Assembly (NCBI RefSeq): GCF_014696435.1
Contig: NZ_JACJQG010000006.1
Coordinates: forward strand, 62,001 to 126,000
Source: Calothrix anomala FACHB-343
GTDB taxonomy: Bacteria; Cyanobacteriota; Cyanobacteriia; Cyanobacteriales; Nostocaceae
DNA: 64,000 bases
Direction of reading: 5' to 3'
How positions within the stretch are numbered: position 1 is the first letter of the stretch; each line of letters opens with the position of its first letter. A program made the position numbers and the translations under genes. Under the pieces are notes generated by a model that did no database searches, was not told the origin of the DNA, and saw only the letters and a program-made list of their open reading frames with translations. Shown here piece after piece: positions 55,336 through 63,619 of this stretch.

Positions 55336-55704
55336 ATGGAACCAACTACACCCACAATCGAATTTTTTGCTGGACTTAGTGAAGAACTAAGTAATGTCAG
55401 TTTGCGGCGGGAAGTCCGCACCGGGAAGCGTATTGTTGTGATGTTTTTTGAAAAATTACAAGCCTTAGAAGGGTTTAATAGCTTTACTAAACCGTCTTTA
55501 AATTCCTTACGATTAACTGATGAAGAAGGCGAAATTAATGTGACACCTTCTTCTACGCGCTTCATTTTTGGTGGTGATGAAGGCGATGAACTAAAGAAAG
55601 TTGAATGTAAATTTGAAATTGAGCAAGACGATAGTTGGGAAAGATTTATGCGGTTTATGTATCGCTATGCTGATGCTAATGGGATGGAATATGGCGAACG
55701 TTAA
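55336..55704 (+). CDS. psb28: Photosystem II assembly protein Psb28 family
   Basis: 122 aa. Starts PTIEFFAGLSEELSNVSLRREVRTGKRIVVMFFEKL and includes LRLTDEEGEINVTPSSTRFIFGG and WERFMRFMYRYADANGMEY, the Psb28 pattern. Psb28 binds early photosystem II intermediates during assembly and repair. The divergence from the core Psb28 (DVRLTRS..TATF) suggests the Psb28-2 type. Immediately followed by a dispersed element. Confidence 0.85.
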   Translation: MEPTTPTIEFFAGLSEELSNVSLRREVRTGKRIVVMFFEKLQALEGFNSFTKPSLNSLRLTDEEGEINVTPSSTRFIFGGDEGDELKKVECKFEIEQDDSWERFMRFMYRYADANGMEYGER

Positions 55705-55715
55705 ATTTTGTAGTT

Positions 55716-55839
55716 ACAGCTATTTTCAGGTAAATAGACCATGCTGTAGGGGCACGGCACCGACAATCTTTTGGTACATACAATAATTTTACTGATGTTC
55801 CCTACGATAGATGTGGTTCAAATAGGTGAAAACTGCTGT
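55716..55839. mobile_element. About 125-bp dispersed element, copy 3
   Basis: Ends ACAGCTATTTTCAGGTAAAT (55716) and GGTGAAAACTGCTGT (ending 55839), imperfect inverted repeats over about 40 bp each. The core GACAATCTTTTGGTACATAC is shared with 15450-15580. It begins 11 bases after the psb28 stop. Confidence 0.72.
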
Positions 55840-56041
55840 CAGTTGCGATCGCATAATCACACTCAAACGCTATTAGCAGACACTTGTCACAAAAATTCGT
55901 AATTCGTAATTATCACCTCAGAGATAAATCCCCAGGATTGAATCATAAATTAAGGGGCTTGTACCTAAAATTAATTGATGCATCATTCAGGATTAATTAT
56001 TGAATTGTTAATGATGAATTACGAATTAATATTTATTTGAC

Positions 56042-56380
56042 TTACGAAACTGCAAACTCTGTAAGTTTCCTTTGTTCTAGGGTTCTAAAACCTAACACAA
56101 TCTGCTCTTTAGGAATTCCCGCCGCCACTAAATCTACAGCAACACCATCTTCTGTACCATCATGCTGAATCCAAAGTTTACAATCAACCATGTTAATGTG
56201 TTGCAAATTTCCGTATATACGATAACCATTTTGCCAGCCAGCTTCTACTAAAAGATAGCGATCGCGCTCTCTATCGAAAACTAATTCTATTTCAACATCC
56301 TCATCACTACCTAAAAAATCAGCATAATCTTGCAGGACTTTTTCAATAATGTTTCTGTACTGAGCTTTTAGTGAATCCAT
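56042..56380 (-). CDS. xisI: XisI family protein, second copy
   Basis: 112 aa, intact: MDSLKAQYRNIIEKVLQDY, DRYLLVEAGWQNGYRIYGNLQHINMVDCKLWIQHDGTED, AAGIPKEQIVLGFRTLEQRK. Overlaps by 13 bp an xisH remnant, exactly as in the complete pair at 51455-52197. It has therefore lost its partner and may use the intact XisH in trans or be drifting. Confidence 0.88.
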   Translation of the reverse strand: MDSLKAQYRNIIEKVLQDYADFLGSDEDVEIELVFDRERDRYLLVEAGWQNGYRIYGNLQHINMVDCKLWIQHDGTEDGVAVDLVAAGIPKEQIVLGFRTLEQRKLTEFAVS

Positions 56381-56421
56381 TGGATAATTTCCTCCTTTAA
56401 TGTATCGAAGGTAACCAAGTA
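56368..56421 (-). pseudogene. xisH 3-prime remnant
   Basis: On the minus strand the last 17-18 codons read YLVTFDTLKEEIIQWIH then TAA, equivalent to the end YDSLNEAIIKWIN of the intact XisH. The stop overlaps the xisI start by 13 bp. Upstream of about 56421 the frame becomes unrelated and meets a stop, followed by a G-rich repeat, so the rest of xisH is deleted. Confidence 0.75.
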
Positions 56422-56451
56422 GGTCGGCGTAAATAATTATTGTTGGAATAA

Positions 56452-56512
56452 GGCAGGGGGACTCGGGGCCCCCTTTGGGGATAGGGGGAGAGGGGGCAGG
56501 GAGCAGGGGGAG
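56452..56512. repeat. G-rich low-complexity run
   Basis: Runs of GGGGGCAGGGAGCAGGGGG with an embedded GGGGCCCCC palindrome, related to 5724-5779 and 25391-25420. It lies at the point where the truncated xisH ends. Confidence 0.6.
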
Positions 56513-56657
56513 AAAGAGTTTGAGCCTTATTTACTTTTCTTCACATAGTTTGGTTTTATTGCACCGACTTAGTTAAACGCTGCAACGCGATCGCAGATCT
56601 CGCTTCAAGAAAGATTCCCTACTCTACAATAAAAGCGATCGCTTGTTCAGGGAGATA

Positions 56658-57776
56658 TTATGTTTTCTGATATCGCATTCCTGGAAGCTGAGTAACCAAA
56701 CCCATTAATTCTAACTGTAATAAAGCGCTAGAAACTGAGCCTGTATTCAAGCCAGTTTTTTGCACAATAAAATCAAAAGGTAAGGCATCACAGGCTAAAG
56801 TATCTATTACCTGTTGCAATTCTGGCGCTAAATTTGGCAAAGTTAATTGCTGCGGTGCGGATGATTCTGTAATTACATCTAATTTTGGTATTGCTCCCAG
56901 CATTTTTAACAGTTCATCAAGTTCTTTAAGAATTATGGAAGCGCCTTGACTAATTAATTTTAAACATCCTTGAGATGGTATATCGTCTAATCTTCCAGGT
57001 AATGCATAAACATCTCTACCAAAATCGTTAGCGTAGGTAGCAGTAATTAATGCGCCTGATTTTAAAGGTGCTTCTATGACTAAAATCGCCCGACTCAAAC
57101 CTGCAATAATGCGATTGCGGCGAGGAAAATGACTGCGATCTGGTGGCGTTTTCGCGGGATATTCACTTATTACTAATCCTGAAGTCAAAATCTGTTTGTA
57201 CAAATCTCGATTTTTTGGTGGATAGATGACATCAACACCTGTACCTAAAACTGCGATCGTTCTTCCACCGGCTTTCATCGTGGCTAGGTGACTTTCGGTG
57301 TCAATTCCCTCAGCCATTCCCGAAACTACTGTGAAGCCGTTTTTGGCTAAAGCTGTGCTAATTTGGCGAGTCCAACGGATACCATAATCTGAAGGTTGAC
57401 GAGTCCCCACAATCCCGACTAAAGGTATGTTTCCCAGATTTTCTTGTAATTCTACTTCCCCGCGATAGTACAAACTTGCAGGGGGACTGGGTGTTTCTAA
57501 AAGCAAGCGGGGATAATCTGCGTCTGCTGGCGTCCAAAAATGGGGGTTTTCTGCTTCGTGCTTGAGCAGTAGTTGCTCTGGATTGAGACGCGATCGCTGT
57601 TTTACTACCTTTTCTAATGTCTGCGTCCCAAAACCCTCTACCTGAGCCAATTCCGCCGCCGTAGCTTTCCAAGCTGTCGCCAGCGTACCAAAATGCTGTT
57701 GCAAGCGCCTGAGTAATACAGGGCCAATCCCGGAAATTTCCGCCCAAGCTAACCAATACGCCCGTTCTTCTGCCAT
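56658..57776 (-). CDS. dprA: DNA processing protein DprA
   Basis: 372 aa. Loads RecA on incoming single strands in natural transformation. N-terminal helix-hairpin region, Rossmann-like core (IVGTRQPSDYGIRWTRQ, VVSGMAEGIDTESHLATMKAGGRTIAVLGTGVDVIYPPKNRDLY, FPRRNRIIAGLSRAILVIEAPLKSGALITATYANDFGRDVYALPG) and a C-terminal winged-helix domain (about 300-370). Full length. Confidence 0.95.
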   Translation of the reverse strand: MAEERAYWLAWAEISGIGPVLLRRLQQHFGTLATAWKATAAELAQVEGFGTQTLEKVVKQRSRLNPEQLLLKHEAENPHFWTPADADYPRLLLETPSPPASLYYRGEVELQENLGNIPLVGIVGTRQPSDYGIRWTRQISTALAKNGFTVVSGMAEGIDTESHLATMKAGGRTIAVLGTGVDVIYPPKNRDLYKQILTSGLVISEYPAKTPPDRSHFPRRNRIIAGLSRAILVIEAPLKSGALITATYANDFGRDVYALPGRLDDIPSQGCLKLISQGASIILKELDELLKMLGAIPKLDVITESSAPQQLTLPNLAPELQQVIDTLACDALPFDFIVQKTGLNTGSVSSALLQLELMGLVTQLPGMRYQKT

Positions 57777-57843
57777 TATTCATCCTCACACGCCTTGATT
57801 GAGTATTCCCAATCAGACATGAAGATTTTACCCACAGCAGTAA

Positions 57844-58548
57844 TTAATCCTCAGAACCTGTACTTAAAATGGCGAGAGTCTGCAAATCTGCTACTTCTAA
57901 ATCAGCCTGAGCAACTACTGGTAAACTAGCACCAGCACCTTCTTTACCTGCTCTGCGATTTACCCAAACTGTTGATATTCCTAAAGATTTTGCTGGCACA
58001 ATATCATGATAAATACTGCCAGCTACATGTAATATCTGTTCTTTAGGTAGATTAATTCTCTCTATCGCCACTGTAAAATTATTCAGCGATGGTTTGTAGC
58101 TTTTTACCTGCTCTGCGGTAATAATCCAGTCAAATTCTACTTCTAAATATTCTGCAGAAAAAGCAAAGAGATGATCATCGACATTAGAAATAATTGCCAG
58201 TTTATATTTCTGCTTCAGCACTTTCAACGCCTTAACTGTATCGGGAAACGGTAGCCAATACCGAATCGAATCAGCCAGCGCATATAATTCTTCAGTAGAA
58301 ACAACAAAGTTAAAATGTTCGCCAAATTTCTGAATTACTCTTTTCAGAACTTCCCGATAAGTTAAATATTCTCCTTGCTGAATTTCCGCCTCAAATTTGG
58401 CGAATAATTGCAAAATATTTTCCTCACCTAAGTTATGCCCTTTAGCAGAGAAAATTGGCTTGATTGCTGATAAAATACCACTTTCCCAGTCAATTAGCGT
58501 ACCGTAACAATCGAATGTTAAAACTTGGATTTGGTTAAAGTCAATCAA
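57844..58548 (-). CDS. HAD-family hydrolase (haloacid dehalogenase type II-like)
   Basis: 234 aa. Nucleophile motif TFDCYGTLIDWESG, motif II in AIISNVDDHLF, lysine in VKSYKPSLNNF and acidic end HVAGSIYHDIVPAKSLGISTVWVNR. The type II dehalogenase group has DCYGT and this spacing; many members are phosphatases. 67 bp upstream of dprA in transcription order. Confidence 0.85.
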   Translation of the reverse strand: MIDFNQIQVLTFDCYGTLIDWESGILSAIKPIFSAKGHNLGEENILQLFAKFEAEIQQGEYLTYREVLKRVIQKFGEHFNFVVSTEELYALADSIRYWLPFPDTVKALKVLKQKYKLAIISNVDDHLFAFSAEYLEVEFDWIITAEQVKSYKPSLNNFTVAIERINLPKEQILHVAGSIYHDIVPAKSLGISTVWVNRRAGKEGAGASLPVVAQADLEVADLQTLAILSTGSED

Positions 58549-59118
58549 TTTCTCTACTCCCTACTATTTAATGGGGTTTTAGATTTGACATAGTAAGATT
58601 TGGTAAAAATCTGATTATGGTTTGGTAATATTTATAGTTATAATATTTAGGCGATCGCCTTTAGCAACTAATATTAAGTCTCAACACTTTCACAAAATAT
58701 CTTAACCTAAATTTTTACCAATTTTAACTCAATCTTTGCTAATACTGTCAGTCTTAATAAGAAGATTGTGATGTTAATATGCTAAGATACGGTATTCCGA
58801 TTGGAGTTAAGATGTATTTGTCCCATCACCCCAGAGACAAAATCAAAATTAGAGTTTTTGAAAAAATCAAATCGGATAGCGATAGATAGCAGAAATTAGA
58901 GGAAATTGTGTTGCAGAATTCCCTGAATAATGCTGTGTGAATAAATTTCAGAATCGATGCTTCTCTGGTTTTAGTGAGTAGCATTTTGCTATAGCTACTG
59001 TTCTACCAACTTTCTAAAAGTTTCGTAATTACGAATTGATGTGAGCAGTGTCTACATTTTCAGTATGACATCTGCATTTTCGTTTTGGAGTTTTCTTAAT
59101 TTGATGTGAGGAGTACAA
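58549..59118. other. Intergenic gap before the hydroxylase-like gene
   Basis: 570 bp with no confident gene. It includes a 36-codon open frame (58779-58889) and a 14-bp palindrome TTCGTAATTACGAA (about 59023-59036). GAGGAG precedes the next ATG. Confidence 0.4.
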
Positions 59119-59619
59119 ATGTTAGAGGCGATCGCAGTTGCTTGGTTATTATTGTTTTTTGGTGATTTATTATCAACTTTTGTTTACCACGTTCCCGAGC
59201 ATGTTTTTGGTAGCCTCCACCTAAAAACCCATCATTGTTGGAAGAAAGACTTTCGCCATTATGCAATTTTGACTTTAAATACCCAAGTTTTATTAGATGG
59301 TATTTTGGGTGCTTTACCTTATTTATTAATGGCTTTGATTTTGTGGTCGTTTTCTCCAATTGGCGTGATTTCTGGGCTGATTTTAGGTCAATTGCATGTA
59401 TGGTGGAGACATATTAGTGTTCTGGATTGGAAAACCCCCAAATTTGTCACTATTTTGTGCCAAGTTCTCTTTATTACTACTCCTGAAAGACATTGGTTAC
59501 ACCATCAAAAAACAAACCAAGGTTTCGGAGATATCTTCACATTTTTTGAACAACCTTCACTTGTTTGGATGCGTTGGTTACGTCTACTCAGGCTGCATTT
59601 TCGTTACTCGCGTATCTAG
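59119..59619 (+). CDS. Fatty acid hydroxylase / sterol desaturase-like membrane protein
   Basis: 166 aa with hydrophobic segments at about 1-18, 55-80 and 80-95. Histidine clusters HVPEHVF, HLKTHH, HVWWRH and HWLHHQ follow the spacing of di-iron membrane hydroxylases. Shorter than typical members (about 250 aa), so it may be a minimal form. The stop codon's last base begins a 10-bp direct repeat flanking the next element. Confidence 0.75.
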   Translation: MLEAIAVAWLLLFFGDLLSTFVYHVPEHVFGSLHLKTHHCWKKDFRHYAILTLNTQVLLDGILGALPYLLMALILWSFSPIGVISGLILGQLHVWWRHISVLDWKTPKFVTILCQVLFITTPERHWLHHQKTNQGFGDIFTFFEQPSLVWMRWLRLLRLHFRYSRI

Positions 59620-59628
59620 CAAATAATA

Positions 59629-59764
59629 CAATACGGTTCAGTTAAGGATAATTGTAGGTTTGGTTGAACGAAGTGAAACCCAACAAACCGATGAAAATGT
59701 TGGGTTTCGTTCCTCAACCCAACCTACGCAGCTTAAGGTTTTTGGCGCTAACTGAACTGTATTG
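59629..59764. mobile_element. Inverted-repeat element with 10-bp target duplication
   Basis: 16-bp ends CAATACGGTTCAGTTA (59629-59644) and TAACTGAACTGTATTG (59749-59764) with one mismatch. Flanked by the identical 10-mer GCAAATAATA (59619-59628 and 59765-59774). Interior has the facing GTAGGTTTGGTTG / CAACCCAACCTAC phrase. No coding capacity. Confidence 0.82.
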
Positions 59765-59774
59765 GCAAATAATA

Positions 59775-59974
59775 TTGGCGACATAGCAAATATTGAAGAA
59801 GGACATGGCAGTGCCATGTCCCTACAATCTGTCGTATTCTTTTTAAATTGGTATGAATAAACCGCAGAGGAATAAGAGATTGAGAAATTTTGTGCGTAAT
59901 TCCTAGTAATGAACGCTGGGGTGTTAAAGGCAGAGGACAGGCTTTTGCTTTATGCCCTCTGCTTTTCTGGATAA
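59775..59974. other. Gap before the radical SAM gene
   Basis: Contains GACATGGCAGTGCCATGTC, a perfect hairpin (59802-59820) next to AAATTGGTA as in copy 2 of the 125-bp family. Otherwise nothing recognised. Confidence 0.4.
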
Positions 59975-61564
59975 TTAACTAGCGACAACTTCAGCTTTTT
60001 CTTTCACAGGTACTACATAGGGTGTTTCTGCACCTTGTGCGAGATATTCTGCTAGCTGGCTTTCAATTTGATCGCGGACAATTTGGCGATATTCGAGAAA
60101 ATGTTCGTTATGGGCACAAGCAGAAATATAATGCTCGGCTACTCCTGGGTTATGCTTGATAATGCTAAACAAGTGATGCCAGAATTTCCAACGGGTTTCG
60201 CGTTTAATACCTTGTCGCCAAATTACAATCAATAGTGCTTTGATTACTACCAATTCTGGCCATTTAAATGGTGCTTTCCAACGTGGCGCACCCATCATTA
60301 AAAAGCAGCGATAAGTCCGATCTAAATATTTCACGGGGTCGTATAAAGCACAGAAAGCTTCAATATATTCTCTGGCAATATCTTCTAGAGGACGGGTAGG
60401 TACAAAGTTCATCAAAGTAGTTTGGTTGATGTTCCCGTCTCTGTTTTCCCGTAATCTACCTTCTTTTTTCAGGCGATGCCACAAGGCTGTATTAGGTAGC
60501 GCTTGTAACATAGCGAAGGTAGTAGAAGGAATGGCTGCTTGTTCCGCAAACCGGACAATGCGATCGCCTGCACCTGCTTTTTCCCCATCAAAACCGATGA
60601 TAAACCCAGCCATTGGGCGCAATCCAGCTTTGACGATAGTTTGCACCGCATCAGTCAGGGAACTACGGGTATTTTGAAACTTTTTTGTCAGTTGTAAGCT
60701 ATCTTCATCCGGGGTTTCAATTCCCAAAAATACCGCAGAGAAACCAGAATCAACCATCAACTCCAATAATTCGGGATCTTGGGCTAGATCTACCGAAGCT
60801 TCAGTATCAAAGCGGAAGGGATATTGATGTTCTTCCATCCAGACTTTTAACTCTTTCAGCAACAATTTCACATTGCGCTTGTTACCGATAAAGTTATCGT
60901 CAACCATAAACACGCCCCGTCGCCAACCCAATTCATAAAGGTAATCTAATTCAGCTAACAATTGGGCTGGTGTTTTGGTACGCGGTTTGCGACCATAGAG
61001 AACAATAATGTCACAGAATTCGCATTGGAACGGACAACCGCGCGAAAACTGCACGGACATCATATCGTAAGCATTAAGTTCTAATAAATCAAAGCGGGGT
61101 ACTGGTGTGGTAGTGACATCTGGTTTTTCGCTGGTGCGGAAAGTTCCCGAAGTCTCGCCCCGTTGCACTGCTTCGACAAACATCGGTAAGGTAATTTCCC
61201 CTTCATCGAGGATAAGAAAATCTGCGCCGACATTTTGCAATTCATGGGGTGTAGAGGTGGGATAGGGGCCGCCCACAGCTACTAACTTACCACGCCGCTT
61301 TGCTTCTTGAATTTGGTCGAGTAAGTCCTGTTTCTGGACAATCATGGCGGAGAAAATGACTATATCAGCCCAAGCCCATTCTGCTTCGGTAGCTGGGCGA
61401 ATATTGCGATCCACGAGTTTATATTCCCATTCTTGAGGGAGAATCGCCGCCACTGTGACTAAACCCAAAGGTGGTAACAAAACCTTGCGATCGACTAAGT
61501 CCAAAATTTTTTCGTAAGACCAAAAGGTTTTTGGAAATATTGGATACACCAGCAGGACTCGCAT
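59975..61564 (-). CDS. B12-binding radical SAM protein with DUF4070-like C-terminal domain
   Basis: 529 aa. N-terminal cobalamin-binding-type Rossmann domain (ADIVIFSAMIVQKQD, VAVGGPYPTSTPHEL, LDEGEITLP), radical SAM core with SRGCPFQCEFCDI (CxxxCxxC), VDDNF and FLGIETPDE, then a C-terminal domain rich in Trp and Tyr (DPVKYLDRTYRCFLMMG). The layout is that of B12-binding radical SAM enzymes that methylate or rearrange lipids or tetrapyrroles; HpnP (hopanoid C-2 methylase) has the same layout. Substrate cannot be told from sequence alone. Confidence 0.82.
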   Translation of the reverse strand: MRVLLVYPIFPKTFWSYEKILDLVDRKVLLPPLGLVTVAAILPQEWEYKLVDRNIRPATEAEWAWADIVIFSAMIVQKQDLLDQIQEAKRRGKLVAVGGPYPTSTPHELQNVGADFLILDEGEITLPMFVEAVQRGETSGTFRTSEKPDVTTTPVPRFDLLELNAYDMMSVQFSRGCPFQCEFCDIIVLYGRKPRTKTPAQLLAELDYLYELGWRRGVFMVDDNFIGNKRNVKLLLKELKVWMEEHQYPFRFDTEASVDLAQDPELLELMVDSGFSAVFLGIETPDEDSLQLTKKFQNTRSSLTDAVQTIVKAGLRPMAGFIIGFDGEKAGAGDRIVRFAEQAAIPSTTFAMLQALPNTALWHRLKKEGRLRENRDGNINQTTLMNFVPTRPLEDIAREYIEAFCALYDPVKYLDRTYRCFLMMGAPRWKAPFKWPELVVIKALLIVIWRQGIKRETRWKFWHHLFSIIKHNPGVAEHYISACAHNEHFLEYRQIVRDQIESQLAEYLAQGAETPYVVPVKEKAEVVAS

Positions 61565-61719
61565 ACAGTATCAACCCTCACACTTTGATTGTTATCCCAC
61601 TTTAACGAAAATTAAGACTTCTTGACTTTTTATCTTAGCGGGTTCATCTGTTGAATAAAATTTTTCTTATGCAACGATGCCAAGGCGCAAAGAATAATGC
61701 AGGAATTTATTTTTAAATA

Positions 61720-61770
61720 GGACTGACGCAAGTGTCACAAAAAATGAAAACCCCCTTGGTGTGTCAGTCC
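61720..61770. repeat. Short inverted repeat GGACTGAC
   Basis: GGACTGAC (61720-61727) and GTCAGTCC (61763-61770). Similar in design to, but shorter and more diverged than, the TAGGACTTACGCA elements. Confidence 0.5.
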
Positions 61771-61813
61771 ATTAAATTGAGCTTGAGATTAATTAACTAA
61801 AAAGGCGATCGCT

Positions 61814-62080
61814 TCAAGTAGATAATTTTAGGAGTGCCTCATTAATAATAGTTTGATAGCCAACTCCCTGTTTTTCTGCTTCGGATTTTGCCCAAGCAAT
61901 CACTTTTGGATGTAGCCTAATTGAAACAGATTGATATTTTTCTGTTTCGTTTTTAATTGGTCTTCCACGCCGAGTTGAATTTATGCCAAATTGTTCTTGA
62001 ATAGCTTGTTCCGCAGCTAGTACTTCTTCTGGGCTAATTCTTCTAGCATGAGCAAAAGGAAATTCAACTCTCTTCGGCAT
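61814..62080 (-). CDS. brnA: BrnA-like antitoxin
   Basis: About 88 aa from ATG 62080, with GGGAG upstream. C-terminal ribbon-helix-helix (YQSVSIRLHPKVIAWAKSEAEKQGVGYQTIINEAL) typical of BrnA. Overlaps the toxin gene by 17 bp. BrnA neutralises BrnT and represses the operon. Confidence 0.85.
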   Translation of the reverse strand: MPKRVEFPFAHARRISPEEVLAAEQAIQEQFGINSTRRGRPIKNETEKYQSVSIRLHPKVIAWAKSEAEKQGVGYQTIINEALLKLST

Positions 62081-62339
62081 ATTGTTGACGCTCCCGTTTT
62101 GTTGCAAGTCTGGTACTAATAATTCTAATCGTCTCTTCTCTCATGGTATAAACAACAACTAATAACCGACCTTGGTGAGACTCTCCAATAATCCATTCTC
62201 TCTCTTCTTCAAGAGAATGTTGCGGATCGGGAGCAATTAAAGCCAAAGGATCAGTCCAAACAGTGGCAGCTTCTTCAAAAGAAACTTTGTGTTTTTGTTC
62301 ATTGCGACGTTTTTTGTTCGCATCCCATTCAAAGCGCAT
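62064..62339 (-). CDS. brnT: BrnT-like RNase toxin
   Basis: About 91 aa from ATG 62339 (open from TTG 62357). RFEWDANKKRRNEQKHKVSFEEAATVWTDP, ERWEI-like REWIIGESHQGRLLVVVYTMREETIRIISTRLATKRERQ match the BrnT ribonuclease. Toxin first, antitoxin second, as is usual for BrnTA. Confidence 0.88.
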   Translation of the reverse strand: MRFEWDANKKRRNEQKHKVSFEEAATVWTDPLALIAPDPQHSLEEEREWIIGESHQGRLLVVVYTMREETIRIISTRLATKRERQQYAEES

Positions 62340-62346
62340 ATTTTCA

Positions 62347-62365
62347 GTATATACCAAAAATATAC
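62347..62365. promoter_or_regulatory. Palindrome in the brnT promoter, putative BrnA operator
   Basis: GTATATACCAAAAATATAC, 6-bp inverted arms separated by seven bases, eight bases upstream of the brnT ATG, overlapping a TATACT box on the minus strand. BrnA-type antitoxins bind such sites; binding is not shown. Confidence 0.4.
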
Positions 62366-62438
62366 AGCCAAAAAATAGAGTTTTCTAACCTTTTTTAATT
62401 ACTTGCAAATGAATAAAATTTGAATGCTCATGACTCTT

Positions 62439-63404
62439 TTAAGATTGAACTCCAGCACTTTTCACGCCGCTAATTTTCAACACATCACTCATTGTTACAC
62501 AGTAATTTGGTAGTCCAAAACTGGCGGGATTGATAACTTTATCGTAAGTGAAATGTCGATAATTCATGCAGAATCTATCCCAAGCAGCCATCTGAATGCG
62601 GAAGACAGCAATAATCAAATTTGCTAATGATAGGGATAGAGGAATGCGAAAATATATCTTTTTACCTAGATAAGTACAGACTTGTTCTACTGCTTGGTTG
62701 ACTGTTAATTGTTCTTGACCTAATACAAATCTGCGAGGTTCCCGTTCTGTGGGAGGATTATCTATTAAATAGCGGATTGTGGTGGCTATATCTTTTCCGT
62801 GAATAAAGTGAAAACTGCCATCAGCTTGCAAAAACTTAATTAAATTTACATATTTTGTAACTTCAGGAATCCCAGATGTTACAGCAGAATAGGGCTTGTT
62901 AGCATCGCCGCCTAATACTACAGTAGGAAAAACAGTGGTAATTTTTGGTGCGATCGCTAATTTTGGTAGTTGCTGTAAACACTGATATTTAGAACTGACG
63001 TAATCTGTGCCAATTTCCCCAGCTTCTTTGAGGGGTTGATTGTGGCGATCTAAAACACTGGCGGTAGAAAAATATATTACTTGCTGGCATTTTTCTGGAT
63101 CTAGCAGCTTCAGCAATTCTAGTGTTTTATTAACATTAATATTAAATGTTTCCTCACCGCCCCAAGCTGTCGCTGTTAGCACCGCAGTATCAATTGTTGA
63201 TAGCAAGTCAGCAAACTGGTTAATTTGCAACATATCACCTTGCAATACGGTGATACCAGAACGCCCCTGAGTATTAACTGTTAGCTTGTTTGGATTCCTA
63301 ACTAGTAAATATAATTCGTAATCTGTTTCTTGAATTAAGGCTTCAGCTATGTAGTGACCGATACAACCACTTGCACCAGTCACTAAAATCCGTTTCTGGG
63401 TCAT
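62439..63404 (-). CDS. NAD-dependent epimerase/dehydratase family protein
   Basis: 321 aa, extended SDR. N-terminal GASGCIGHYIAE (NAD(P) site), the catalytic Tyr/Lys as YVSSKYQ, and an FHFIHGKDIATTIRYL segment. This family acts on nucleotide sugars or is used in other redox steps; substrate unknown. No linked sugar genes. Confidence 0.82.
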   Translation of the reverse strand: MTQKRILVTGASGCIGHYIAEALIQETDYELYLLVRNPNKLTVNTQGRSGITVLQGDMLQINQFADLLSTIDTAVLTATAWGGEETFNINVNKTLELLKLLDPEKCQQVIYFSTASVLDRHNQPLKEAGEIGTDYVSSKYQCLQQLPKLAIAPKITTVFPTVVLGGDANKPYSAVTSGIPEVTKYVNLIKFLQADGSFHFIHGKDIATTIRYLIDNPPTEREPRRFVLGQEQLTVNQAVEQVCTYLGKKIYFRIPLSLSLANLIIAVFRIQMAAWDRFCMNYRHFTYDKVINPASFGLPNYCVTMSDVLKISGVKSAGVQS

Positions 63405-63539
63405 AGATAATTTTAAGTTTTATTTATTTAAGTTTATTTATATTAGTTGCTGCTAATGAATTTTTAGTTCCCAATGGAGTTATTAATTAAGGAGTGAATG
63501 AAAAGCATAAATACGTCAATCATCAGTTGTTAATTATCA

Positions 63540-63616
63540 ACTAACAACTGACAACTGACGACTGTACGCGATTAACCGCAGATTGTACAGACGCGATTAA
63601 TCGCGTCTCTAACAAC
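63540..63616. repeat. Dispersed palindromes upstream of the epimerase gene
   Basis: ACAACTG heptamers, a TGTACGCGATTAACCGC variant and a full ACGCGATTAATCGCGT (63591-63606) with flanking TTGTACAG and CTCTAACAACTGAC, matching 2232-2270 closely. Confidence 0.65.
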
Positions 63617-63619
63617 TGA

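Noticed and set aside
57358-57789. Minus-strand 143-aa frame overlapping dprA
   Set aside because: Lies wholly in another frame of dprA, low-quality composition, no ribosome-binding site.
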